A DNA stretch of 63,783 nucleotides from Spirosoma fluviale. Lineage in GTDB: Bacteria > Bacteroidota > Bacteroidia > Cytophagales > Cyclobacteriaceae. Below are positions 52,644 to 61,619 of this stretch, piece after piece. The notes under the pieces were generated by a model that had not been told where the DNA came from, searched no databases, and saw only the letters and a list, made by a program, of their open reading frames with translations. A program made the position numbers and the translations under genes. The stretch covers positions 1-63,783 of the forward strand of contig CAMBMU010000004.1 in the NCBI GenBank assembly GCA_945868725.1, given 5' to 3'. Position 1 is the stretch's first letter; each line of letters starts with the position of its first letter.

Positions 52644-54038
52644 ATGACAGTTAAACAACATACCATTCAAAGGCAGGTAGAATTATCAGGGGTAGGGCTG
52701 CATACCGGCGTGGTATCCAACATGACCTTTTTGCCGGCAGCTGCGAATCATGGAATAAAATTCCAACGGATTGATTTGGAGGGTCGACCCACTGTAGATG
52801 CAGACTGTGATTTGGTAGTAGATGTGTCACGAGGCACTACTTTGGAACAAAATGGAGCTCGAGTATATACTGTAGAGCACGTGTTGGCGGCTCTTGTGAG
52901 TATGGAGATAGATAACGTCTTGATTCAACTTGACGGACCAGAGCCACCGATTATGGATGGATCCTCTATCCAGTTTATCGAGGTACTTGAGGATGCTGGA
53001 CTTGAGGAACAAAATGCTTTGAGAAGATTTTTTGAAGTTCAAGAAACCATCCAATACAAAGACTCTTCCAGAGAAGTGGAGATGGTGGCTTTGCCTGCAA
53101 GCAACTACAGAGTGACCGTAATGGTTGACTACAATTCACCAGTACTTGGTAGTCAGCATGCCTCAATAACAGACATCAGTCAATTTAGACCAGAAATTGC
53201 TTCTTGTAGAACCTTTTGTTTTTTGCATGAACTCGAGATGCTTTACAAATCCAACCTCATCAAAGGTGGGGATTTGAACAATGCAATTGTAGTGGTAGAC
53301 CGAGTCCTTGAAAAAGAGGAATTGGCACATTTAGCCAAAATGTTTAACAAGGAGTCCGTTGAAGTAAAAAAAGAGGGGATCCTCAATAATGTGGACTTGC
53401 GCTATAAAAACGAACCTGCACGCCACAAGCTTTTGGATGTGGTGGGTGATTTGGCTTTGGTAGGTCGTCCATTGAAAGCCCAAATACTTGCTGCTCGACC
53501 TGGGCATGCTGCCAACGTAGCCTTCGCAAAAAAATTGAAACGAGCGATGGAAAAAATGGGGGCTTCCCACATCCCTTTTTACGATCCAAAGCTTCCTCCA
53601 GTAATGGATATCAATCAGATAAGCAATATTTTGCCACATCGCTATCCTTTTCAGCTGATAGATAAAATCATCTACCTTGATGAGACCGTGGTAGCTGGGG
53701 TGAAAAATGTAACCATGAACGAACCCTTCTTCATGGGCCATTTTCCCGGAAATCCAGTAATGCCTGGGGTCATGCAAGTAGAGGCTATGGCACAAACGGG
53801 AGGCATATTAGTCTTGAGCTCAGTAGAAGATCCCGAAAATTACTGGACCTATTTTCTAGGAATTGAAAGTTGTAAATTTAGAAAAATGGTTTTGCCTGGT
53901 GATACCATTGTCTTTAAATGCGAACTCCTTGCCCCTATCCGTAGGGGAATTGCTAAAATGAAGGGAGAAGCATACGTAGGCAATACACTAGTTTGTGAAG
54001 CCATCATGACTGCAAGCATTACCCGAAAAGATATATGA
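52644..54038 (+). CDS. lpxC-fabZ: LpxC-FabZ fusion: UDP-3-O-acyl-GlcNAc deacetylase / 3-hydroxyacyl-ACP dehydratase
   Basis: 464 residues. Residues 1-305 are LpxC, the committed zinc deacetylase of lipid A synthesis: VEHVLAAL (zinc His), CRTFCF, and HKLLDVVGDLAL (zinc His and Asp). Residues about 312-464 are FabZ: ILPHRYPFQLIDKI, active-site His in GHFPGNPVMPG and Glu in QVEAMAQ. The fusion is a known Bacteroidota trait and links the two enzymes that compete for hydroxyacyl-ACP. Its stop overlaps lpxA by 4 bp. Confidence 0.97.
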   Translation: MTVKQHTIQRQVELSGVGLHTGVVSNMTFLPAAANHGIKFQRIDLEGRPTVDADCDLVVDVSRGTTLEQNGARVYTVEHVLAALVSMEIDNVLIQLDGPEPPIMDGSSIQFIEVLEDAGLEEQNALRRFFEVQETIQYKDSSREVEMVALPASNYRVTVMVDYNSPVLGSQHASITDISQFRPEIASCRTFCFLHELEMLYKSNLIKGGDLNNAIVVVDRVLEKEELAHLAKMFNKESVEVKKEGILNNVDLRYKNEPARHKLLDVVGDLALVGRPLKAQILAARPGHAANVAFAKKLKRAMEKMGASHIPFYDPKLPPVMDINQISNILPHRYPFQLIDKIIYLDETVVAGVKNVTMNEPFFMGHFPGNPVMPGVMQVEAMAQTGGILVLSSVEDPENYWTYFLGIESCKFRKMVLPGDTIVFKCELLAPIRRGIAKMKGEAYVGNTLVCEAIMTASITRKDI

Positions 54039-54814
54039 TCAGCTCCATGTGTTCTATTCATCCTGATACCACTTTAGGTTCAGGAGTACATATTGACCCC
54101 TTCACCATGATCCATGAAGATGTGATCATCGGAGACAATACTTGGATTGGCTCCAATGTAACCATCTATCCCGGAGCGAGGATCGGTAAAAATTGCAAGA
54201 TTTTTCCTGGTGCCGTCATTGCAGGAATTCCACAAGACCTCAAATTTCAAGGCGAAGAATCTACGGTAGTTATTGGGGATAACACCACCATTCGTGAATG
54301 CGTGACTATCTCTCGCGGTACGGTAGAAAAGCAAACCACCGTAGTAGGCACCAATTGCCTATTGATGGCCTATGTACACGTAGCACACGATTGTGTGATT
54401 GGGAGCCATGTCATTGTAGCCAACTCGGTTCAAATCGCTGGCCATGTATCCATCGAAGATTGGGCGATCATTGGCGGATCAAGTGCGGTACATCAGTTTG
54501 TGAGAGTAGGCATGCATGCCATGATTTCAGGTGGATCTTTAGTCAGAAAAGATGTGCCTCCCTTCACCAAGGCTGCAAGGGAACCCCTTACCTACGCAGG
54601 TGTCAATTCCTTAGGCCTGCGCAGAAGAGGCTTCTCTAGCGAAACTATTGCACACATTCAGGAAGTATACCGTTACCTATTCTTGAATAGTTTAAATAAT
54701 AGCCGTGCCCTTGAAGAAATAGAAATCAACCTACCAGCTACCAAGGAGCGAGATGAAATTTTAAATTTTATCCGTTCATCTGAACGTGGGGTAATGAAAG
54801 GCTACATCAACTAG
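54035..54814 (+). CDS. lpxA: UDP-N-acetylglucosamine acyltransferase
   Basis: 259 residues, the normal length. It O-acylates UDP-GlcNAc as the first step of lipid A synthesis. Hexapeptide repeats fill residues 1-190, with the catalytic His in YVHVAHDC and the acyl ruler region near GGSSAVHQFVRVG. The C-terminal helical part is LGLRRRGFSSETI onwards. The ATG overlaps the lpxC-fabZ stop (ATGA). Having lpxD, lpxC-fabZ and lpxA together gives the first three lipid A steps in one operon. Confidence 0.96.
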   Translation: MISSMCSIHPDTTLGSGVHIDPFTMIHEDVIIGDNTWIGSNVTIYPGARIGKNCKIFPGAVIAGIPQDLKFQGEESTVVIGDNTTIRECVTISRGTVEKQTTVVGTNCLLMAYVHVAHDCVIGSHVIVANSVQIAGHVSIEDWAIIGGSSAVHQFVRVGMHAMISGGSLVRKDVPPFTKAAREPLTYAGVNSLGLRRRGFSSETIAHIQEVYRYLFLNSLNNSRALEEIEINLPATKERDEILNFIRSSERGVMKGYIN

Positions 54815-54815
54815 C

Positions 54816-55436
54816 ATGTTTACCATCCAGGTTCAAAACGCTTCCAAGCGCTTTCACCACGAATGGATTTTTAAAAATCTTGATCTGGAACTTATCACCG
54901 GGGACAGGATCGCCATTACCGGAGGAAATGGATCTGGAAAATCCACCCTTTTAAAATGCCTTTCTGGAGCCATTCCATTGACATCTGGGGCAATTCAGTA
55001 CCAATCAGGAGCAACTCAAATTGTCGAAGAGCAATGGTTTCGTAGCCTCGCGCTCGCTACCCCCTACTTAGAATTGCCGGAAGAATTCACGCTTAGCGAA
55101 GTACTTTCCTTTCATTTTCAATTTAAAAATCCGCTTCAGCAGCGATCTAACGCAGAAATTCTTGAGGTATTAGGGTTAGAGAAACATAAATCAAAAGCCA
55201 TATCCCAGTTTTCCTCAGGCATGAAGCAGCGGGTAAAGCTTGCTTTAGCCATTTTTTCTGAGGTCCCTTTCCTCCTTCTAGATGAGCCTACTACCAACTT
55301 AGACAAACAAGGTGTGACTTGGTATTTAGACCTTATCCAGCAGTTTACGCAGCATCGAATTGTAGTGATTTGCTCCAATGACCCAAGAGAATTTGATTTT
55401 TGTGAAAAAAAAATAGCCATGGAAGACTTTAAATAA
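54816..55436 (+). CDS. ABC transporter ATP-binding protein, orphan
   Basis: 206 residues. Walker A GGNGSGKSTLL (residues about 35-45), Q-loop region, signature FSSGMKQRVKLALA and Walker B FLLLDEPTTNLD are complete, with an H-loop replaced near the end (VVICSNDPREFD has Asn where a His is usual). It follows lpxA by one base. No permease gene is adjacent. It may serve a separately encoded lipid or envelope exporter. Confidence 0.88.
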   Translation: MFTIQVQNASKRFHHEWIFKNLDLELITGDRIAITGGNGSGKSTLLKCLSGAIPLTSGAIQYQSGATQIVEEQWFRSLALATPYLELPEEFTLSEVLSFHFQFKNPLQQRSNAEILEVLGLEKHKSKAISQFSSGMKQRVKLALAIFSEVPFLLLDEPTTNLDKQGVTWYLDLIQQFTQHRIVVICSNDPREFDFCEKKIAMEDFK

Positions 55437-55488
55437 GTCAAATGGCTCATATTCGTATGCTTTTACTATTCAAAAAATTACATCTCAA

Positions 55489-55974
55489 ATGAATTCTCGA
55501 TATCTCTCCATTTTCCCAGTTCTTCTAATTTTTAGCCTCCTATTTGCTTGTAAGAAGAAGGGAGAAACGCCTGACACAAAAAAAACTCCAGAACAAATCG
55601 CTACAGAATCCCTAACGGGAACAGGAACCGCAAAGTGGACTGTGGCAGGAGGGGGATCAGTTACTCGTGATGGACAGAATGTAACCAGCACCTTTGCTAC
55701 CTTTGAGATATTCCTCAATGCGGGTGCCTCCAAAACCTATTCCACTAGAAATTCAGCCGAATTATTTGATGACAACGGCACTTGGAGTTTTGCTGGAACC
55801 AACTTTGATAAATTTATATTGACAGGTAGTAAGCCTGCGGCAACGCGTGAAATCTCCTTTACTCAAACAGGAACTACGCTACGATTGGACTTTCGAATTC
55901 CATTGCCAGGAGCCCGCGTAGATGGAACTTCCGCCCTAGCAGGAAACTACACCTTTAACCTCGTGAAAAAATAA
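55489..55974 (+). CDS. Uncharacterised lipoprotein
   Basis: 161 residues with lipobox LLFAC (Cys21) followed by a lysine-rich stretch. The rest is beta-rich and ends as a short domain with DNGTWSFAGTNFDKFILTG and LAGNYTFNLVKK. It resembles small lipocalin-like or Ig-like lipoproteins of Bacteroidota; no active site is apparent. It is transcribed rightward after the lpx operon and is convergent with mutS2. Confidence 0.72.
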   Translation: MNSRYLSIFPVLLIFSLLFACKKKGETPDTKKTPEQIATESLTGTGTAKWTVAGGGSVTRDGQNVTSTFATFEIFLNAGASKTYSTRNSAELFDDNGTWSFAGTNFDKFILTGSKPAATREISFTQTGTTLRLDFRIPLPGARVDGTSALAGNYTFNLVKK

Positions 55975-55984
55975 GTCCTAGTAA

Positions 55985-58372
55985 TTACTTAAGGCTTATT
56001 AAGGTTACTCCAGCTCCGCCTCTATCGGCGTGCTCATCCTCCAATTTCCCAACTTGGGGCATGGCTCGTAATAAATTACGGCTTATCTCACGCAGAATCC
56101 CATCTCCTTTACCATGGACGATCCGTAAATTTTTCACTCCTAGCATATTCCCTTCGTCAATAAAGGTTTGAATAAGTGGGAGAATTTCTTCTCCCCTTTT
56201 TCCCCTCAAATCCAAGTTGGAGGAAAAATCCATCATTTTGGTTGTCGTTTGGTAGCTCCCCCTTTTTTCAATAGACTTTAATTCCTTCTTCACTTCTGCT
56301 CTCGCGATTTTCTCTAGTCGGGAAAGTTTCACATTAGATTTTAAGTCTCCAATCAGAAGTTCAACATCTTTATTTTTTATAGCGACCACCTCTGCAATGG
56401 CAGAATTATCCTTCAGCCGTACCCAATCACCCACTTGAATTTGACCCCCTACCACTTGAATACTGGGCTCCTTGATCGTGGTTTTTTCAGGTTTAATTTC
56501 TTCCTTAAAGACATCAAGCTCCTTCCTGAGAAATTTGGTTACTTCCTTCTCTGCCTTTCCCTCTTTAATTTCTCGAATTACAGACTCTATCTTTTTATTG
56601 GCTTGATCCAAGATTGATTTTGCTTCCAACTTAGCTTCTTGGATGTATTGTTTTTTGGTTTGCTCCAAAGTTTCTTTCAGTTGTCCATACTCCTTCAGGG
56701 TCAACTCAAGTACTTTATCCTTTTCTTTAACCTCCTTCAAGAGGATGTCGTAGTGGTTTTTTTCATTTTCCAATTGGGTCAATAATCGATCGTAGCGAAC
56801 GCGCTCTTCACCAATTTGCTGCTTTGCATAGGCTACAATCTCTTTGGAAAGTCCAATTTTTGAAGCTATTTCCAAAGCGAAAGAAGAACCTGGCTTCCCA
56901 ATTTCCAATTGGTAAAGTGGCTCCAATTTTTGCACATCGTAGCGCATGGCACCATTCACTAAGCCCTGCTGCTTTTCCGCCAACTGCTTTAGGTTGCCGT
57001 AATGGGTGGTTATTACGCCATAAGCACCTAGTTTGGCTAAAGTGAGTAGGATGGATTCTGCAATCGCCCCCCCGAATTGCGGCTCCGTACCTGTGCCAAA
57101 TTCATCGATAAAAAGAATCGTTTTCTTAGTGGAAAACTGTGTGAAATGCTTCATACTCATCAGGTGTGAGGAGTAGGTACTTAGGTCATTTTCCAAGCTT
57201 TGCTCATCGCCGATATCAATAAAAAAATGATCAAATAAAGAACTCTTCGAATCAGGATGAACTGGTAGTAAGAGTCCGCATTGCAGCATGTATTGCAAGA
57301 GGGCTACTGTTTTGAGCGCAACGGATTTACCTCCTGCATTGGGGCCAGAAATAAGTAGGAGTCGCTGTTGGCTATCAAGCTTGATCGTTAACGGAACTAC
57401 CTGTTTTCCTTGGGCTTTTAAGGAAAATTCGAGGATAGGATGCCGTGCCTGGGACCAGGAGAGCGTTCTTTCTTGGGTGAGAATGGGTTTATGGCTATCC
57501 GTTTTAAGGGCAAACCGAGCCTTGGCACGTACAAAATCCAGCACACCCAGAAAATTGGTAGCTTTACGAAGTGCAGGAATAGTAGGTCGAAGCTGGTCCG
57601 TTAGACGAGTAAGTATCCGAATGATTTCGCGTTTTTCCATGTACTCCAAATCGCGAATTTCATTGTTAATATCAAGAGCCTCCTCTGGCTCCATAAATAC
57701 CGTCTGCCCAGTTGCGGACTCATCGTGAATAAAGCCACGAAGCTTACGCTTATTTTCAGCAGCAATAGGAATCACCATTCTACCGCCACGAATAGTCATT
57801 GCTGCATCCTCAGGCATCAAGCCTTTAGCACGAGCATCTTTGAATATCCGCTCCATCACTTTCCTTAGCCGACCCTCTTCGTACAGGATCTGGGTGCGAA
57901 TCAATTGCAACTCCTTGGAAGCATTGCTTCTAAGTTTGCCTTTCTCATCCAGCACCTGATCGATCACCTGGAGCAGTTTGAGATCCAGGTCAATCAAAAG
58001 ACCCAATAATGCCTTCAGCGTTGGATAAGGATCTCCAAACTTTTGAAAAAAAGTAATGCAAGATTTGAGGGTTTGAAGGGCAAGTTTAACCTCTTGGAAT
58101 TCTTCTTGCTCCAAAAAAGCACCCTCCAACTTGGCTTTTTCCAAGTAGGGGTTCAGATTAGTAAAGTGGGATGAGGGAAAGGACTCTCCAGCAATGAGGA
58201 GCTGACGAAACTCTTCTGTTTGGTCCAAAAGCCGCTGTACCAAGGAAAAATCAGTAGAATAGGAAATGCTATCTACATAGCTTTGCCCTAAAGGAGAAGT
58301 ACACTCTGCTTTGAGGAGCTCTTTAATCTTTACAAAATTTATTTTTTGCTCAAGGTTGGCTGGATACAGCAT
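55985..58372 (-). CDS. mutS2: Endonuclease MutS2
   Basis: 795 residues. It lacks the mismatch-recognition domain of MutS. The lever/clamp region is followed by the ATPase: Walker A SGPNAGGKSVALKTV (about residue 340), DIGDEQSLENDLSTYSSH, and Walker B ILFIDEFGTGTEP. A long coiled coil (about 520-640) leads to a KOW-like region and the C-terminal Smr nuclease domain (LDLRGKRGEE and IVHGKGDGILRE). MutS2 acts on recombination intermediates and, in some bacteria, collided ribosomes. Confidence 0.95.
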   Translation of the reverse strand: MLYPANLEQKINFVKIKELLKAECTSPLGQSYVDSISYSTDFSLVQRLLDQTEEFRQLLIAGESFPSSHFTNLNPYLEKAKLEGAFLEQEEFQEVKLALQTLKSCITFFQKFGDPYPTLKALLGLLIDLDLKLLQVIDQVLDEKGKLRSNASKELQLIRTQILYEEGRLRKVMERIFKDARAKGLMPEDAAMTIRGGRMVIPIAAENKRKLRGFIHDESATGQTVFMEPEEALDINNEIRDLEYMEKREIIRILTRLTDQLRPTIPALRKATNFLGVLDFVRAKARFALKTDSHKPILTQERTLSWSQARHPILEFSLKAQGKQVVPLTIKLDSQQRLLLISGPNAGGKSVALKTVALLQYMLQCGLLLPVHPDSKSSLFDHFFIDIGDEQSLENDLSTYSSHLMSMKHFTQFSTKKTILFIDEFGTGTEPQFGGAIAESILLTLAKLGAYGVITTHYGNLKQLAEKQQGLVNGAMRYDVQKLEPLYQLEIGKPGSSFALEIASKIGLSKEIVAYAKQQIGEERVRYDRLLTQLENEKNHYDILLKEVKEKDKVLELTLKEYGQLKETLEQTKKQYIQEAKLEAKSILDQANKKIESVIREIKEGKAEKEVTKFLRKELDVFKEEIKPEKTTIKEPSIQVVGGQIQVGDWVRLKDNSAIAEVVAIKNKDVELLIGDLKSNVKLSRLEKIARAEVKKELKSIEKRGSYQTTTKMMDFSSNLDLRGKRGEEILPLIQTFIDEGNMLGVKNLRIVHGKGDGILREISRNLLRAMPQVGKLEDEHADRGGAGVTLISLK

Positions 58373-58377
58373 CAGAT

Positions 58378-58722
58378 TTACTCCTTTGGCTTGGGATTAT
58401 TTTCGAGTACTACCAGGGAGTCGATGACACGAGCATAGATACGGTCCATCTTTTCGGCAGATTCTAGGTAATATTCCATATTTTCTATAAAAACAGAATC
58501 AGTCACCCCATGTTTCGAAAAAATATCTTTTTCTAGTAAAGAATATAAAACTTGAGAAGAGTCGTAGGAAATAGGCAAGGAACTGACTTTCCCTTCCGCG
58601 AGTTGTATATCTACGAGGATGGACGCCATCAAATTCTCATCCAGAATCCCTTGAGGGGAAGAATTGCTCGTGCAAGAAAGGCCTAGCGCTAGAAAAAGAA
58701 AGGAAATGAATCGATAAATCAC
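58378..58722 (-). CDS. DUF4296 lipoprotein
   Basis: 114 residues with lipobox LGLSC (Cys17). The DUF4296 core is ILDENLMASILVDIQLAEGKV and the later YLESAEKMDRIYARVIDSL. These small lipoproteins are confined to Bacteroidota and have no known function. It precedes mutS2 by 5 bp in the same direction and is divergent from the DUF58 gene. Confidence 0.82.
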   Translation of the reverse strand: MIYRFISFLFLALGLSCTSNSSPQGILDENLMASILVDIQLAEGKVSSLPISYDSSQVLYSLLEKDIFSKHGVTDSVFIENMEYYLESAEKMDRIYARVIDSLVVLENNPKPKE

Positions 58723-58827
58723 AGCTTAAAATTAGGTTTTTTTAACGGATAAAATCCACTGAGGTAGCTGCTCTCAAATTTTAATTTTCGCTTCAAGACT
58801 TTAACTTAGCCAATTCAAATCCTACAC

Positions 58828-59706
58828 ATGGATCAGCTATTTAGCAAACTTAGAAAATATGAGATTATGATCCGAAAGGTGGCTAACAACCACCTTCAAG
58901 GAGAGTACCAATCGCTTTTCAAGGGGTCTGGCTTAGAGTTTGATGATTTGAGGCCTTATCAGTATGGTGACGATGTGCGGACTATCGAATGGAAAGTTTC
59001 CGCCAAGGGTCATGGCACCTTTGTAAAGACCTTTAAAGAGGAAAAAGACCAGTCTGTTTATTTTTTACTGGATATTTCAGGAAGCCAGGATATTGGTCAG
59101 CAGGGTCTAAAAAAAATCGACCAGGGAAAATTAATTGCTGGCGTACTTACCCTTGCCGCGGTCTACGATGGCAGCCAAGTGGGGCTGATTTCTTATTCCG
59201 ACCAACAAGAAAAATTAATTTTACCCTCCAAGGGAAATAAACAAGGTGTAAAAATTATTCGTGGGATTTTTGACCATGAAAACAAGAGTTTAAAAACCAA
59301 TTTGAATGGGCTTTTCACCTTTGCACTGAATCTCATTAAAAAGAAAAGCATCATTATAATTATTTCTGACTTCATCGATCAGGGTTACGAACGGTCCTTT
59401 AGAGCACTTGCAGAGCGTCACGACCTGGTAGCCATCCAACTGACAGACCCACGGGAGGCTGCTCTCCCAACCTTGGGAATTGTACCCATCTTTGATAAGG
59501 AAAGGGGGAGGACCACTTGGGTAAATACTGTTTTTGGTAGCTTTTCTAAGAAAATTGCAGATACTTTCACCAGTGAACGTGAACATTTGAAAGAAATCTG
59601 CAAAAAAAATCAAATCAATTACTTGGCCATAGATTCTAGACAAGATATTGTCATTCCTTTGATTGACTTATTCAAGTACCGAAATAAACGAATGAAGCGT
59701 GGGTAG
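58828..59706 (+). CDS. DUF58 protein of the Bat type
   Basis: 292 residues. The DUF58 hallmark GSGLEFDDLRPYQYGDDVRTIEWKVSA (in part: EFDDLRPYQ and DVRTIEWK) is at residues 32-60, followed by a von Willebrand A-like domain with a MIDAS-type start LLDISGS. In other bacteria such proteins act with a MoxR ATPase on envelope assembly or stress resistance. It overlaps the next gene by 8 bp. No moxR gene is adjacent upstream, where it is often found. Confidence 0.87.
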   Translation: MDQLFSKLRKYEIMIRKVANNHLQGEYQSLFKGSGLEFDDLRPYQYGDDVRTIEWKVSAKGHGTFVKTFKEEKDQSVYFLLDISGSQDIGQQGLKKIDQGKLIAGVLTLAAVYDGSQVGLISYSDQQEKLILPSKGNKQGVKIIRGIFDHENKSLKTNLNGLFTFALNLIKKKSIIIIISDFIDQGYERSFRALAERHDLVAIQLTDPREAALPTLGIVPIFDKERGRTTWVNTVFGSFSKKIADTFTSEREHLKEICKKNQINYLAIDSRQDIVIPLIDLFKYRNKRMKRG

Positions 59707-60595
59707 AGGCATTCTTTTACTTTTCCTTCTTAGCACATCCCTACAACTTTCAGCACAAAAAGTGCAGGTGAGCGGATATTTTACAAAGGATTCTGCCCAG
59801 CTTGGTGAGCGAGTAGGATTTGTCTTGAAAGCAAGTTACCCTCAATCAGCGCAGCTAATCTTCCCCGACTCTACCTTCGATTTCTCTCCATTTGTCTTTC
59901 TGGAGAAGAAAACGTTTGTTTCAGCCACTGCGGATGGGGTCACCCAGGATAGTGCAATGTACTTCCTGTCCAATTTTTCATTGGAGCCCTCCTCCTTTCT
60001 TTCGCTACCAGTTTTTGAATTAGCCCGATACGATAGCATCACTTACTTTACGAACGAGGCAGAGTTAAAGTTAAAACTCAACCTAGATTCCATACCCGAG
60101 CAACTGCAATTCAAAGAAAATAATGTGTACCAAGCCTTGGATAAACCGTTCAATTGGTTTGTTTTTAGTGCTGTCATTGTAGGCATACTGCTAGGCTTAG
60201 GAATCATTTTCTTTGTTTTTGCAGAACGAATCAAACGCCTCTTCCGAAAAAATAGAGAAAAACTTCGATGGGTACAGTTTGAGCGAAAATGGAAAAAACT
60301 AGCTGAAGTACTGCAGCAGAACCCAAATCAAACGCTTGCTGATGAGGCGATTGGCCTATGGAAGGGCTATCTAGAACATTTGCGTTCCCAACCAATCCAA
60401 GAATGGACTTCCAGCGAAATTGCAGCTGCCTTAGAAGACAAGGAGGTATTTAAAGCCTTGCGAAGCATTGATATGATTATTTATGCCGGCGTAGAGGGAG
60501 ATACAAGTGCTGCTACTAGTTACCTTTTGGAAGTTGCACGCACAAATTACCAAGCCACCCTAAACCAAATCACCCATGAGAGAGTCACTCGTTGA
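59699..60595 (+). CDS. BatD/DUF4381-like membrane protein
   Basis: 298 residues, start GTG at 59699 inside the end of the DUF58 gene. A signal peptide (ending LSAQ) is followed by a periplasmic beta domain (about 20-145) with a repeated Ser/Phe-rich strand pattern. One membrane span (about 154-178) and a cytoplasmic helical tail follow, as in BatD and DUF4381 proteins that sit between DUF58 and VWA genes. It likely bridges the periplasm and the DUF58/VWA/MoxR machinery. Confidence 0.75.
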   Translation: MGRGILLLFLLSTSLQLSAQKVQVSGYFTKDSAQLGERVGFVLKASYPQSAQLIFPDSTFDFSPFVFLEKKTFVSATADGVTQDSAMYFLSNFSLEPSSFLSLPVFELARYDSITYFTNEAELKLKLNLDSIPEQLQFKENNVYQALDKPFNWFVFSAVIVGILLGLGIIFFVFAERIKRLFRKNREKLRWVQFERKWKKLAEVLQQNPNQTLADEAIGLWKGYLEHLRSQPIQEWTSSEIAAALEDKEVFKALRSIDMIIYAGVEGDTSAATSYLLEVARTNYQATLNQITHERVTR

Positions 60596-61619
60596 GTTTT
60601 TTTCTTGGTCTTGGTTTTTGCCAGAGACGTTTCAATCCTATGAATGGGAAAACCCATTACTTTTGAATTTACTGTGGTTGATTCCTTTATTGGTGTTAAT
60701 TCGAAAGTTTATCAAATTCCTCAAAAAACCAGTCCTTGAGCTATCCTTACCGAAGAGTGTAGCCAAAGCCAACCCTTGGACCTACCTCCGTTTGATTCCA
60801 ACTGGCTTTTTCTTTCTATTTCTAATATTTGTAGTTCTTGCATTGGCCAGACCTCAACGGAACAATGAGCGGGTAGAACAATATACTGAGGGGATTGATA
60901 TTTTGTTGGTCATGGATATTTCTGAATCCATGGACTTACAAGATTTTAGTCCCAATAGACTGGAAGCTGCCAAAAAAACTGCAGTGGAATTCATCAATGG
61001 CCGATTTGGAGACCGAATTGGAATGGTTGTCTTTTCAGGTGAGGCCTATTCGCTTTCTCCATTGACCAACGATTACCAATTGCTTACTAGCTTGATTGAA
61101 GAGATCAATTTCTCCATGATCGAAGCCAAGGGGACTGCGATAGGGTCGGCAATAGCTGCAGGAACCAACCGCATGAAGGACAGTGAATCTCCTTCTAAGG
61201 TGATGATTCTTTTGTCTGATGGAGAAAGCAATGCAGGCAATGTTGACCCTATTTTTGCTGCTCAACTGGCAACAGCATTTGGTATAAAAATCTATACCAT
61301 TGCTGTAGGAAAAGATGGAATGGTACCCTATGGAACTGATTTTTTCGGCAGACCACAAATGGTAGAGAGTTACCTAGACGAAAGCACCCTACGAGAGATT
61401 TCCACCATTGGGGGCGGGCAATTTTTTAGAGCCTCGGAAGGAAAGGCCTTGAATCAAATCTTCGAACAAATTGACACCCTCGAAAAAACAGAGATTCTTG
61501 AGAATCGATATAAGGAAACCGCTGATTTTTATAGGATATACTTATTCTGGGGAATGCTGTTTTTTGTGATTTGGATGGCTTTGAAGAGCAGTTTCTTCAA
61601 TAATTTCCTACTCGACTAA
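60576..61619 (+). CDS. VWA-domain protein BatA-like
   Basis: 347 residues. Membrane spans at about 28-46 and 66-92 precede a von Willebrand A domain with an intact MIDAS: DISESMDLQ (DxSxS), Thr in AKGTAIG, and Asp in LLSDGESNAGN. A last span (about 325-345) ends it. This is the BatA layout of the aerotolerance operon. It overlaps the upstream gene by 20 bp. batB, batC and batE do not follow; alkB is convergent with a 12-bp overlap. Confidence 0.87.
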   Translation: MRESLVEFFSWSWFLPETFQSYEWENPLLLNLLWLIPLLVLIRKFIKFLKKPVLELSLPKSVAKANPWTYLRLIPTGFFFLFLIFVVLALARPQRNNERVEQYTEGIDILLVMDISESMDLQDFSPNRLEAAKKTAVEFINGRFGDRIGMVVFSGEAYSLSPLTNDYQLLTSLIEEINFSMIEAKGTAIGSAIAAGTNRMKDSESPSKVMILLSDGESNAGNVDPIFAAQLATAFGIKIYTIAVGKDGMVPYGTDFFGRPQMVESYLDESTLREISTIGGGQFFRASEGKALNQIFEQIDTLEKTEILENRYKETADFYRIYLFWGMLFFVIWMALKSSFFNNFLLD

